Assembly (NCBI GenBank): GCA_032158295.1
Contig: CM063249.1
Span: 8,571,195 to 8,635,194 of the forward strand
Length of the DNA: 64,000 bases
Source of the DNA: Pycnopodia helianthoides
Lineage: Eukaryota; Echinodermata; Asteroidea; Forcipulatida; Asteriidae
Direction of reading: 5' to 3'
The translations under genes and the position numbers were made by a program. The notes beneath the pieces are model-generated. The model did no database searches and was not told the DNA's origin. It saw only the letters and a program-made list of their open reading frames with translations. Below, piece after piece: positions 46,023 to 57,200 of the stretch (its first letter is position 1; each line of letters opens with the position of its first letter).

Positions 46023-46538
46023 TTCTTAACATTATTCTCCCATAAAAACGTCCCAGACGTCTCGCTGTATTTTCTGACATGATTTGTCGGCAAACTTGAC
46101 TCATTCAAACTAGGTAACCTTACTATTTTTATAAAACTCTCTAGAGGATGACGAACGAGAGAGGGCGCGCGTCATAAACAATAAGAAGCATTACATTGAC
46201 GCAGCCTTGACTCTCGGTTGTTGAAATTGACTACCAATTTTTGTGTTTAGTTCGTAAAAACCCTTTGTTTACAGAGGATTATTACGTAGAATATAATAAG
46301 TGTTCATTTGTTTACTTGCTCTTTGGTAATATAGCTGAACAAATCTAAACATTTTCTCATTTACTGATCTTGGTCTGGATGGATCCGAATGCTTGAGTCT
46401 GTGTCCTGTGAATCATGGAGGAAGAATCTCTTCCTCCCTTCCTCCTCATGGAGGAAGAATCTCTTCCTCCATGTGTGAATGAGGTGGTATATTAGGCATA
46501 ATTCATTGATTATACGGGACCCGATATCACTGGTGATA
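46023..46538. promoter_or_regulatory. Bidirectional promoter region between SYNRG and the ASPHD gene
   Basis: The SYNRG start (46022, minus) and the ASPHD start (46539 or 46479, plus) are divergent and about 0.5 kb apart, so both 5' untranslated regions and promoters must share this interval. A CCAAT box lies near 46232. No obvious TATA box precedes either start. The ASPHD side carries two hairpins built on GGAGGAAGA and TCTTCCTCC (about 46416-46440 and 46450-46472). Confidence 0.55.
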
Positions 46539-49500
46539 ATGGCAATTGAAATGCTTCAACACCCACTCCTACTAATTCTTACTGTCGGATCTGGTTTTAT
46601 AATTATGATGATTATATTTTACTTTCAACGGAAGGGGACGCAAACAACCAACTTGAATCAGAAATCTGATAACAGTTTATACGATAAATTCTCTAAATGC
46701 AATTCATCTGGCTGTGTAAGATGCAATAACTATGAACAATTGAAAACTGATCTGTTGGAACGATTTATGACGTACGAGAAAGAGATCCGCAAAGATGGCA
46801 TGGATGGTGATTGTAAGGGAATGGAATTAAAACGTCTGCAAACTTCGATTGAGAACAGTTTGGAGGAGGATCGAGAACCAAGTGGACTGGCCTCTCTACA
46901 GAAACCAAATGTTTTTACACTCGAAGGACTGGATGCCAGTCCATGGTGGGATGAGAAATTTTTATCTGAAACTTTGGCTTGGGAAGGTGCCGTTCCTCTC
47001 GTCAAACAAGAGTACGAAGAACTGCTCGCCGAACAAAATATTGCGGAAGATTTCCGAGGATGGATTGAGAATGACGTTCCAGACGGAATGTGGAGCGTCT
47101 TTCACTTGTTTAACCAGGGATGTAAGATCGAGGAGAATTGTGCCAGATTCCCGAAGACAGTGGCGATTCTTGAGGAGATGGAATCCTTCATGAGTGGGTG
47201 TGTCTTTGGGAATGCATTGTTTTCTGTTTTGGAGGCAGGCACTCACATCACAGAGCACTTCGGACCGTGCAACTTAAGGATCAGATGTCATCTTGGTGAG
47301 AGCTTTATCATCGTTCGTTGGATTCCCTATCCCATGGCAATCAAATAGTACAAGTAAATCCAGGGGGCCAGTCTTTTTCCCCAGCCTCGGTTCAGTCTCA
47401 CCACCTACACTGTATTAAGGATCTTTCAGGAAGACAGACAACTACATTGCACATGGGAATAAGTCTGTCTTCAGTCATTGCTAAACTTTACAACAGAATG
47501 ATCCTCAATCGAATCAGACCTGCTATTCTGTTGCTGTACATGGAATTACGAACTCTCACCCAGTTACTTCACGCGTGTGCGTGCTCTTATAGATTTGATA
47601 CGGAGGAAGGTTGCGCGCATGCAGTAACTGGGTGAGAGTTCATAAATCCTTGCAGCCACCGGCCTGCTTTGATCATGAGAACACAGCCCCTTTAATCAGC
47701 AAGTTGCCCCAAGGGATGGTCTAGATACACATGTACATGTAGTATTACAAATATGTAGGGCCTACAGTACAAAAATAAATATGCTGAAAAATGTGAGTTT
47801 TCTTATGGAGTAGTTGCAGTGATTGTAACCCTTCTTCAAGATGATCCCCAACAAGGAGGGTCACGATTCATCCCAACTGGCCTACTTTCGAGATGAAACT
47901 CTTTGAAATTCAAGAGTGGGGCACTTTTAAGAGTTTTTCTATTTCAGGTGATGTACCCAGTTGTTTTAAAACAACTGGGTACATCACCTCAAATAGAAAA
48001 ACTTTGCCGTGATGGGTCTTAACACTTTCTTGGGGGTGACTAAATCTCAATTTGATTTAAGGCATGGCTTGTCGTGGCCAAGCGGCTTAATACATCGGAC
48101 TCAAGTTCTGGTGGCCAAGTCATCAAAGTGTTGGTTGAAATGTCTTTGACCAAGACACTTTAAAACTACTGCTTCTCTTCACCAAGGAGAAAATAGGTGT
48201 TAGCAAGGGTAGAGATGGTTTTGAACATGTGATTGAATTAGCTTGTGCGCTTGGCAGCACACGCTGTACATGTATACTCCCCAGGGAATGAAATAAATGG
48301 TCCAGTGACCAGGGGTTACTTAATGTTTGAAGCACACTAATCATTTCTTTGAAATTGCGCAACATAAGAGCCATTATTATTAAAGGGGCACTGTTGTCAT
48401 TATCAAAGCAGGCCTGTTGACTCCCTGTGGCTGTACATGTATGGAAATATAAACTCTAACCCAGTTACAGCAGACGCACGTATGCTCTCCATAGATATGA
48501 TAAGGAAAGGGGGGGCCTATGTGCAGTAGGGTCATTCCGTGTCAATTCAACGCGCTTTTGGACCTGACCATCACGGATTAAAATAAAATTTTGTGTGCTG
48601 ATTGGACTCAATGAGAAACCCCCAGAACCGAAATTTTTTGTCGTTCAGTTGATTACTTTTTGAGATATGGGTTAACGAACTTTTGACTAATTAGCATGAC
48701 CTGCTGTGTTTGGACATTCATATCTCCAAAAGTAAAGCACCTACAGAGATAAAATTTACATCATTTTAAAGCTCTTGAAATGGCCCGTATTTGATAACAT
48801 AAAATCAAAATTATACCGCATACCACAACAAAGTTACGCAAAAATATGACCTTTGACCTTGATTTCCGAAAATGCGTATTTTTCAAAATGCGTAATTTTT
48901 TTTCCATTTTTAGCTTAAGATGTAAGCAACATTTTCAAAAAAAAATTTGGATGGGCACTCTTACAGTTTTTTAGTTATGATTATTTGAACATTAAAATGT
49001 ACGTATTGTACATGTTCAAATGTACACGTACAGTGTATTATGTAAAGTAATGTGTAATGTAGATTTAATAGATGCTACATTTGCATTGGGGATAAAGAAA
49101 ATAAATTGTTTTTCCCCTTCACTGATGTGTACTATATACAGAGTACTTTCCAGAGTTCAGAGGGAAAAAAAATCCACTGGCAATCACGCAGATGGGATTC
49201 GAACCCACAACCTATTGCATAGGTAGAGCAGATGTCTTACCACTAGACCACTAAGATTGCCAGGCAGTTAGAGGCAGTTCAAATCCTACGTTTAAGCAGC
49301 AATGATTTAATTAATAGATGTTAATGTTTGTCCGCTGCTAAAACAAAGGATAGCTGCCGGGCTAGTTGGGTGGTCTAGTGGTAAGGTATCTGCTCTAGCA
49401 ATGCAAAGGTCATGGGTTTGACCATGGTATGACCCCCCCCCCCCCCCGAGTGATTTGCCAGTAGATTTCTTTTCACAGAACTGAGTATACAGTACTTAAT

Positions 49501-50850
49501 ACACAACAATGTAAGGGGTAAAAACAAATTATTTTCTTTATCCCCATCTATTAAATCTACATTACACATTACTATACATAATACACTGTACGTGTACATT
49601 TGAACATGTACAATACGTACATTTTAATGTTCAAATAATCATAACTAAAAAACTGTAAGAGTGCCCATCCAAATTTTTTTTTGAAAATGTTGCTTACATC
49701 TTAAGCTAAAAATGGAAAAAAAATTACGCATTTTGAAAAATACGCATTTTCGCAAATCAAGGTCAAAGGTCATATTTTTGCGTAACTTTGTTGTGGTATG
49801 CGGTATAATTTTGATTTTATGTTATCAAATACGGGCCATTTCAAGAGCTTTAAAATGATGTAAATTTTATCTCTGTAGGTGCTTTACTTTTGGAGATATG
49901 AATGTCCAAACACAGCAGGTCATGCTAATTAGTCAAAAGTTCGTTAACCCATATCTCAAAACGTAATCAACCGAACGACAAAAAATTTCGGTTCTGGGGG
50001 TTTCTCATTGAGTCCAATCAGCACACAAAATTTCATTTTAATCCGTGACGGTCAGGTCCAAAAGCGTGTTGAATTGACACGGAATGACCCAGTAACTGGT
50101 GAGTTCATAATTCCATGATGTACATGTACATGTATAGCCACTGGCCTGCTTTGATCACGATGACAATGTACATGTAGCCGCCCCTTTAAGCCTATGAAAG
50201 TGAAATTCTCTGATGTACATGTACATGCAAGAGACGTCGTGGGATTCTCAGGAAGTCTGTAGTAGAGTACAGGCCAGATACTTCACAGAGGCAATGGAGG
50301 CAATTTCCTTTGAAATGCTCCCATAGAAATTTACAATTTCCTCCTAGAGGTGCCCTTTACCAAAGAGGAAATGCCTTGGTGCCCTTGCCCTTTCAGAAAT
50401 GAAGCATCATGCCTACATGAAGCACAATATTTTTTGCCTAGTTACATTGACGACCAACTTAACGACTTTATATCATTTGATTATTTGGGGAATTATGCTG
50501 GTTGCTGCAACTGTAGGAGATTCTCTAAATGAAATTTTATTTGTTTTTATTTTTTTTCTGATCCTACAGGTCTTCATATCCCTCCAGATTGCTGTACACT
50601 CACCGTAGCCCATCAAAGAAGGCATTGGAGGGAAGGGAAATGTCTCCTGTTCGATGACTCGTTCCTCCATGAAGCAAGACATGCTGGATCCCAAGCACAA
50701 GGACCCCGGGTTGTGTTGATGATCGACCTCTGGCACCCAGATATCACGGTGCTGAGAAGGCGACCTTGCGCCATCTCTTCCATTTGTAGGCGTGCGGAAA
50801 TCAACAGTGGACAAGTTTGGGGTTTGCTAGCTGTCATGTCCTATCCCTAA
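46539..50850 (+). CDS. ASPHD2: Aspartate beta-hydroxylase domain protein (ASPHD1/2 type), two exons
   Basis: Exon 1 is 46539-47295 and exon 2 is 50570-50850, joined in phase 1 (345 residues; 365 if the in-frame ATG at 46479 is used, whereas human ASPHD2 is about 369). The N-terminus is a signal anchor (LLLILTVGSGFIIMMIIFYF) followed by Cys-rich SGCVRC, as in ASPHD2. The aspartyl/asparaginyl hydroxylase domain follows, with THITEHFGPCNLRIRCHLG, CLLFDDSFLHEA and RVVLMIDLWHPD. By comparison with AspH, the His of HFGP and the His of SFLHE should bind iron, and the Arg before VVLM should contact 2-oxoglutarate. All are present, so activity is plausible, although ASPHD substrates are not known to me. 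The donor is GTGAGAG and the acceptor CCTACAG. The C-terminal tail after WHPD is about 35 residues and unlike that of vertebrates. Confidence 0.92.
47536..47700. mobile_element. Palindromic MITE 'A', copy 1
   Basis: CGAACTCTCACCCAGTTACT at the left is mirrored by AGTAACTGGGTGAGAGTTCA at the right, followed by GCCTGCTTTGATCATGA and CAGCCCCTTTAA. It is uninterrupted, so it shows the pre-insertion state for the copy that carries the foldback at 48529-50090. It lies in the ASPHD intron. Confidence 0.8.
47932..48003. repeat. 72 bp near-perfect palindrome
   Basis: Left arm AGTTTTTCTATTTCAGGTGA, TGTACCCAGTTGTTTT; right arm is its reverse complement with a single C/G mismatch and no loop. It lies in the ASPHD intron between two MITE copies. 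As RNA it would form a 36 bp stem. Confidence 0.9.
48061..48379 (+). mobile_element. SINE (second subfamily)
   Basis: Head GTCGTGGCCAAGCGGCTTAA, body TACTCCCCAGGGAATGAAAT and CCAGTGACCAGGGGT, tail of ATT repeats. It shares these blocks with 28966-29260. It abuts the MITE that begins at 48381. Confidence 0.75.
48529..50090. mobile_element. Foldback element with ~550 bp arms
   Basis: The left arm starts GGGTCATTCCGTGTCAATTC. The right arm ends as its reverse complement, GAATTGACACGGAATGACCC. About 550 bp at each side are almost identical in inverted orientation; the centre (about 49090-49500) is less regular and includes tRNA-like sequence at both sides. AGTA flanks both ends (48525-48528 and 50091-50094) and occurs once in the uninterrupted MITE, so it is a 4 bp target duplication. 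There is no transposase frame, so the element is non-autonomous. Confidence 0.88.
49185..49265 (-). repeat. tRNA-like sequence inside the foldback element
   Basis: Read on the minus strand: TAGTGGTCTAGTGGTAAGAC, then TGTGGGTTCGAATCCCATC. A and B boxes of a tRNA are clear, but acceptor-stem pairing is missing. A mirror piece on the plus strand at 49372-49440 reads TGGTCTAGTGGTAAGGTATC with a decayed B box. This looks like a SINE head carried by the element, not a working tRNA gene. Confidence 0.6.
50275..50415. mobile_element. 'GGCACCAAGGC' family repeat
   Basis: GATACTTCACAGAGGCAATG, AGGTGCCCTTTACC and GCCTTGGTGCCCTTGCCC identify it as the family seen at 27013-27160. It lies just 5' of ASPHD exon 2. 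Confidence 0.6.
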
Positions 50851-51758
50851 TAACACAGACGTATGCCGGTACATTTTCCAGTCATTTATTGTTACCAATG
50901 TCAAACTAACCTCATAACAAAAGTCATCACAACTGAACTCTTAATACGTCATAACAAATGATGGTGTGTGCGCAAATTATAAAGGGGCAACACGACTTAA
51001 AGTGATACACTACATTCCTCCCTTTTTAGATAATGGCAGGGCAACTAGTAACTTTTAAACCTTAACAAGCAAAAGCTGCTCAACAATAAGTAATCAAAAT
51101 TGTAAATCTTACAGGGGCAACGTTACTTAAAGTGATACACTACATACATCTACTCTATAATGTGGGCAAGTGGGTTCGAATCCCATCTGAGTTGTAGTAT
51201 GCCTGTGGAAATTTTTTCCACAGGACTCGCAAAGCACTGAGTATTTCCTCTTTGCACGGATCTGCCATGTCCACGTAGAGCCTCGACTTCATGCTTTATT
51301 TGTAGTGTATTTATGTATCTGTTTGGATGAAAGTGTCATTACATGTCGTGGAAATACAGAGTTATATAATGCTTCTATGCACTGCTGTCCCCAATTCAAG
51401 GCTCTACACGCAAATGGCTGACCGTGCAAAGGGCCATTATAGCGGAGCTTATTACAGTTTGATTTGGGGTAAAAACCAAAAAAAATATTCTTTATCCCAG
51501 ATGCAACTATTACATCTGTTACATGTAAATTTATCTTCCAGTACGCGCTAATCATCCAATCAGATGCTCGAACCGGAGTGTGATATCAGACAATAACCTA
51601 CTCCCAGTTTTTATTGCACTCTGCGTATTGTTAGTGTCAATGCGTCACGCTCCGCATACGGTCAGTGCACAAATTACATTCTAAACTTTGCGCGTGGAAA
51701 ACCAAAAACAAAAACATAACCTAACCTCATTGACTTAATGAGGCTGGAAGATAAATTC

Positions 51759-51871
51759 GTTATCACACTCGCGCTCATGGAATACGGAAAAATATAGCGC
51801 GTCTGCATCCCATATCCAACGAGGCAGAAGCGCAATATTTTTCCGTATTCCACTCGCGCTTGTGTGATAAC
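51759..51871. mobile_element. Foldback MITE with ~48 bp arms
   Basis: GTTATCACACTCGCGCTCAT and GGAATACGGAAAAATAT at the left are mirrored by ATATTTTTCCGTATTCC and ACTCGCGCTTGTGTGATAAC at the right, with a loop of about 17 bp. CpG content is high for the region. Confidence 0.75.
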
Positions 51872-52248
51872 TTATAATAGCTACGTACTACATGTACAAA
51901 ATATATAACATATCTCTAGATATGGCATGGTGAGGTATCAATATATAACTGAGAAGTCTCCCGAATTCCGAAAATCTACTCCGCGGTAGTAGAATAAATA
52001 GCAAGACAAGTTCTCTAAAGAACAAAATCTACACAGCAAAGTAGATATTTATACACATGGTGTTACCGCAAACCGAATATATATATCTCTAGATTCCAGA
52101 TAGTACTAAATATATTTGTATACAAAATAATAACAAATGAAAAAAAAAAATGCCTATCTACAATATGTACTTGTAGAACAAAATAATTCTGATATTATTT
52201 TTTCCCAACAGATTGTGGCAAGTCTCCCACATATACTATTCAAATTTT

Positions 52249-52342
52249 GGGAACCTTTGGTTCTTTTCAGGGAACATTTGGTTCTCAGGAAACCTTTGGT
52301 TCTCAGGAAACCTTTGAAGCTCAGGGAACCGTTGGTTCTCAT
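52249..52342 (+). repeat. Short tandem repeat, ~19-20 bp unit
   Basis: About five units of GGAACCTTTGGTTCTCAG with small changes. No gene context. Confidence 0.8.
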
Positions 52343-53204
52343 GTCCATTACTTTTATAATGCGTGAAGGAAACAAAAAGCCTGCACTTTATCTGGGCCCA
52401 CAGTTAAACTATAAATTTATAAGTTTATAAATTCCATAATGAAAATACTGTGATGGAAAAGTATATGTATATGCACCAACTTATTGCATGGCGGAGGGAA
52501 GGTACAACTTTCTTTTCTTTGCACCCAGTTTTGAGAAGTGATCAAAAGTAAACTTTTCCTGATTTCATGATTTTTCCAAGATTGTTCCCGACTCCAAAAG
52601 TGGCACAACCAAGATTTGTCACGGGTGATAAAACATTACAATTTATAAACTAAACTCACTAAGTCCTGTAACTTGTCAGAAATCTTTACTGATTTTTTCT
52701 GAATTTTTGTTTCTGAGTTGATTTTTTCCTGATAATGTTTTTTGACTCCCAAAATGGCACAATGAAGATTTAACATAAGTGAGGACACATTGTGGAGTCG
52801 CATCGTTGTCACTGCTTTATCAAGCAGTACGATTCTAAGCTTTAAAGTTTTATGAAAAGGCTACACTAAAATTTAAACCTTTAAAAAATCTCAAGTCAAT
52901 ATTCTTGTTACATGTATTTGTTATCAGTTGCAGTAACTATGTATATCTTAACAAATCTTATATCTTTTAAACCACCATTTTTGCATAATTCTTTCCTCAG
53001 AGAGACTTTTATTAAATCACCATTAGCTACATGACAGAAACATTGCACTTGCATTATTATCCTTACATATCACTACATGTCCTCAAGTGGGCACAACTGC
53101 ATCAAAATGTTCAGGGTAGAACACAAATTTTGTAATTGCGAAGAAAACCCCCCAAAACATTCACAATGTTGAACCCTTTTCCAATGTAGGCGACTTGAGA
53201 GGGG

Positions 53205-53840
53205 GACGACGTCATGATTACAGCAGGCCTGTGCCTGTACATAGAATTATGAACTATAATCCATGCTGGTCATCACATCACACTATAATAAAGATGGCGC
53301 CCTTTGTTGTCTGACGCTAGCGCAGACATGCAGTAACATGGTGAGAGTTCATAATTCCATGTACAGCGCAGGCTTGCTACATGTTCAGGATAGCAGTCCC
53401 CCTTAAATAGTTAAATGCACTCTCTTTCGACTAAGACTCACCGAAGGAACACTCCAGCCCAAACACAATGGCCTTTTGTTATAAAGCTGTAGTTTAACCC
53501 AACGGTGAAAACAAAACAGGGTTGCATTAAGAGGTCATTCAAAATGGAGAGGAAAGATCGGAAATGCCAAAACACCAACAGAGATAATTATGCCAAGTGT
53601 ACAAAACAAAGTTTGAGGTTAACACAGACCTCACTCAAAGACCTGGACATGTTTTGATGGATCTCAAAGATTTGTTAATTCTACGACAGGAAAAGCTTTA
53701 AAAAAGACATTTGTTTGAACTTCTTTTCCTCTAAAATGAAATCTTCATGGTGAAATTCAACTTTGTAGAATGGCCTCTAAACACATGCTTGCTGTTGTGT
53801 GGGAAAGTGTGCTTCAAGCTCCTTTGGTCAAAATGTTCGG
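53205..53840. mobile_element. MITE 'A' copy 3 and adjacent dispersed repeat
   Basis: At 53205-53410, ATGAACTATAATCCATGCTG is mirrored by GCAGTAACATGGTGAGAGTT, and the outer parts (CAGCAGGCCTGTG, GCGCAGGCTTGC) fit the other MITE 'A' copies. At 53440-53840 lies the second copy of the 20040-20480 repeat. Confidence 0.6.
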
Positions 53841-54223
53841 TCACCAGTATTGGTTTATGTCATATCAATTTGTCATATCAAGTAATAAACCACAAAGGAA
53901 ACTGACTGGGTTAATTACAGATATTGACAAGATAGGAAGACCGCCAACATTAGGGTTAGGTGGCTCTGAGTGCTGGTATGTTAATTTGGATGTCACAGGT
54001 TGAAATCCCCTTCTAGTAAATGTTTCTTTGTTCAACCCCAAATCAAAACAATTTGGTAAAGAAAGGACTAATCTGAAATCTTTAAACTATTTTCAATTAA
54101 CCTGAAAAATACATTCCAATACTGCTGTGCTGAAGAAAATTGTCACATGATTATTTGTAATGGTAGTAATCTTTATGTTAGGAGGATCCTTCACAAAATG
54201 CAAACAAACGTCGGAGGGGAAAT

Positions 54224-57200
54224 TCAGTCAAAGGTCAACTCGTGAATCTCTGAGCTGAGTACTTTAGTCATCTGGATAGCCTGCTTGGCACGGTCGGAAT
54301 CGATCAGACCAAGAGCTACCTCTGCTGCTGCCCTCACATGAGAGATGATGTCCTTCCTCCTAGTTAAGAAAAGAAAATAATGATCAAATACTAGAGTAAT
54401 AATCATCAGTGAAAAATAGGCTTCGGGTTCCAGTCTCTGGCTTCCGGCTCCGGAACCTTCTGTCTATTGGAAGTCCCGTACCAAAAGTGTACGTTTCAAA
54501 ATTACTGATAGCCCCAAGGCGGAGCCTGAGCCCAAGCCCTGGTCTTAAAAAGGACCATAGTTAGTTTCAACCTGAAAGCTTGTACCAGTTCCAATCCTCA
54601 ATCCATCTGAAATACTGTCAAAGAAAATACATGTACATTGTACCATGTGAAACTGAAGACTGAATGCAAACCCCTCTTTCCCCATCACTCCCCGCCCCCA
54701 GGGATGAGACTTGCCAAAATGTGAAAATTCCTAAAAATGGCTTGCCAGTCTGGGTTCCCCCTTATGCAAGACCTGGAATCTCCCAAAAGTTACAATTCAG
54801 GAGGTTTACTCTGCGCACCACCAGAAATACAGTAAGCTGCAGGGTTGGACACAAAGTGGATTATTTCATTCTCCCTTTTGCGACTGCTTTTACTTCTTTC
54901 AAGAAAATTTTGAAGGCTCAGGAGATTCTGAGGTTAATCCTGAAATCAGGACCCCAATCTCCATACAATGTAGGATTTTATGTTTTCTGCAATTGAGCTC
55001 CCACTTGTACCTGCAGGAAGTTCAGGCTGTGTGGCTCTTTTTTAAACATGAGATAATGTAAGGACAGGCCTGGAATTTCATCTTTGAGAGGGCAAGGCGG
55101 TTTGCATTTTGCATAGGGCACTTCCACTGGAAACTTTGAAACTGGAAAGACCAGGGCCCAATTTCATGGCTCTGCTAACCGCCGAATTCTGCGCTTGCGG
55201 TGACCATTCTCCGCTTACTGTTCAAGCGCCGAATTTCTGCGCTAGCTGTGTAAGCGTAGAATGCCTAGTAACGTGGAGTACGCACGCGCACAAGCCGAAA
55301 ATCCCCGCTAACCCGTGAAATACGCTTGACGTAAGCGCGGAATTCCCTGCTTCCGCAAGCGCCGATTCTTTGCTTACGGTAAGCAGAGCCATGAAATTGG
55401 GCCCAGGGCAACAGAGACCATGGCCTCCATGGCCTTTGTGTAATTCTAGGTGAGTAGCATGGTCGATTACATAAAAACACTTGCCAAAACTTTTCAGCGC
55501 TTGTTCATGTAAGACGCTTAGTACGCGCATGTTAAAATGCAAGTATTTTGACAAGATTTTGAGAGAAAAAAAAGATTTTTACACGGTCACCCTAAACTGC
55601 ATACAGTTAGACATGTCACAAAATCAAAGAAGAATGAAAGGGTATTGCTCTATGACTTGATGCCTCTTTAGTGGGCTACAAACTTGGGCGCACCTGTAGA
55701 GTGGATTGGCCACAGGTCTACTTAAAATGTGCCAGATACTGGCACATTTTAAATAACCAATACAAGGGGTAATGAGAGAGCAGCGCATCCTGGGGAAAAA
55801 AATGGTGCGGCTACAGCGATCACCACTGGGAACGAGGCTGGATACAAACTTCAATGGTCCAATTTTCTGCCAACTTACCAGACTTGAACAATTTGGGGTA
55901 CCGCTGACTCAATCTGCATGTGACCCAGGGATATGCAGGCAGCCTCTCTCACCAAGCGATCCGGATCAGACAGCATTTTGAGCATCCTCTGGGACACTCG
56001 TCTGCTCTTTATACCTGCAGGATTTATTGATTCAAACCGAAAGAACAGCATTATTTCTATAGTAAATTAATGAACACTCTATGCAGCCTGTGCTGCCAAG
56101 TAATTATGTGTTGTGCACCAAGCTAGATCAATCCCTAGAACTATCTCTGACCCCCTTTAAGGTATCCATTTACTCCTTGGTAAGAGTGGCAATTAAAGGA
56201 CTTACTCAAACCCACCCCTCCCCCCAATGACTTGGCCATATGAACTTGAGTCTGGTGCACTGGATCGCTTGGCTGCGAAACGCCATCACCAAGACTCAGG
56301 CCTGATACTTTATGGAGGGTAAGGCATTTGCCTTAATGCCCCTGGTCATTGCCTTGGTGCCCACTTGAAATGTTCAAGTTTGAATTTCCTTCGTAGAGAT
56401 ATCCTTTATTTAGGAACAGTTGCATTGCCCTTGCAAGAATAAAGTATCAGGCATAAAGACTGATGTTTCAATTTGTTTCCATTTTTATCCAGTTAACGCT
56501 GGATGTCGTGTTGACATACCAATATTTCCCTTGCTAAAATTGGGGTGACGTGTATTTGGAAATTTCGTGTCACATCAGATGACCATAACAAAGGCCCCCA
56601 TTCTTTACACAACGGAGCATGGTCAGAGCAAGCACTCCATGTACAATTCTTTGTTTCATCCATACAAAGAGGACAGTTTTGTAATCCTCCATTTTAGGCC
56701 TTTGTCCATTTATTGCAAGAAGAGGATTACGTGTTATCAAGAGGCTTTGACCGTTGTGTTTAATTGTATTTTGGCTCAATGGAGGTGAGACCGAGTGGAA
56801 CAAGATTCCAGCTTCAAGGGCCTAATTGGAGGCCCTTGTCTCACAGCCGAGGTTCTATTGTTCACGGTGCCCAAGTAAGGTTTTTTCTGGGAAAAAACAA
56901 CAAATCCTGGTGCTAATCTAACAAAATCTTTGTTCTCTTGGCTTTTTTAAAGTCATGGTTTCTTTGAGCGAGTGGTACTCTCAAAGAAAAATGACTCAGG
57001 CATTTCTGCTAAAAGTATAATATAATATAAGTATAATCCCGTCTGGCTGGAAGAGAAAAAATGGAAGATCCCCGACGGTAACTGATTAATGGCATGTCAC
57101 TTTTTTCTGATAAGTGCCTGATATTGCCACCGGGCATCACATGTTTAACATGTAAACTGATGATTTATGAGTTCATGTTTTATTTGATTGGCATAATTAC

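Larger units (their letters stand above)
48381..50192. mobile_element. Palindromic MITE 'A', copy 2, split by a foldback element
   Basis: The left part (48381-48528) runs from AAAGGGGCACTG to TATGTGCAGTA. The right part (50091-50192) runs from AGTAACTGGTGAGTTCA to CCGCCCCTTTAA. Joined at the duplicated AGTA they match the uninterrupted copy 1. A third, more diverged copy is at about 53205-53410. Confidence 0.8.
50851..53200. other. Intergenic region between convergent genes
   Basis: Contains a tRNA-like fragment at 51160-51250 (GTGGGTTCGAATCCCATC), a foldback at 51759-51871 and a small tandem repeat at 52249-52342. I saw no exon. The start will hold the ASPHD 3' untranslated region. Confidence 0.45.

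Noticed and set aside
46023..46080. Upstream ATG at 46080 as the SYNRG start (MSENTARR...)
   Set aside because: It ends in phase 0 and would run into TAA in exon 2, whereas the ATG at 46022 gives phase 2 and the expected MAFR start.
46730..47258. Frames of 91, 114 and 98 codons overlapping ASPHD exon 1
   Set aside because: They are shadows of the ASPHD coding frame, which has clear domain content.
49185..49265. A tRNA gene
   Set aside because: A and B boxes are present but the acceptor stem does not pair and the sequence is part of a foldback transposon.
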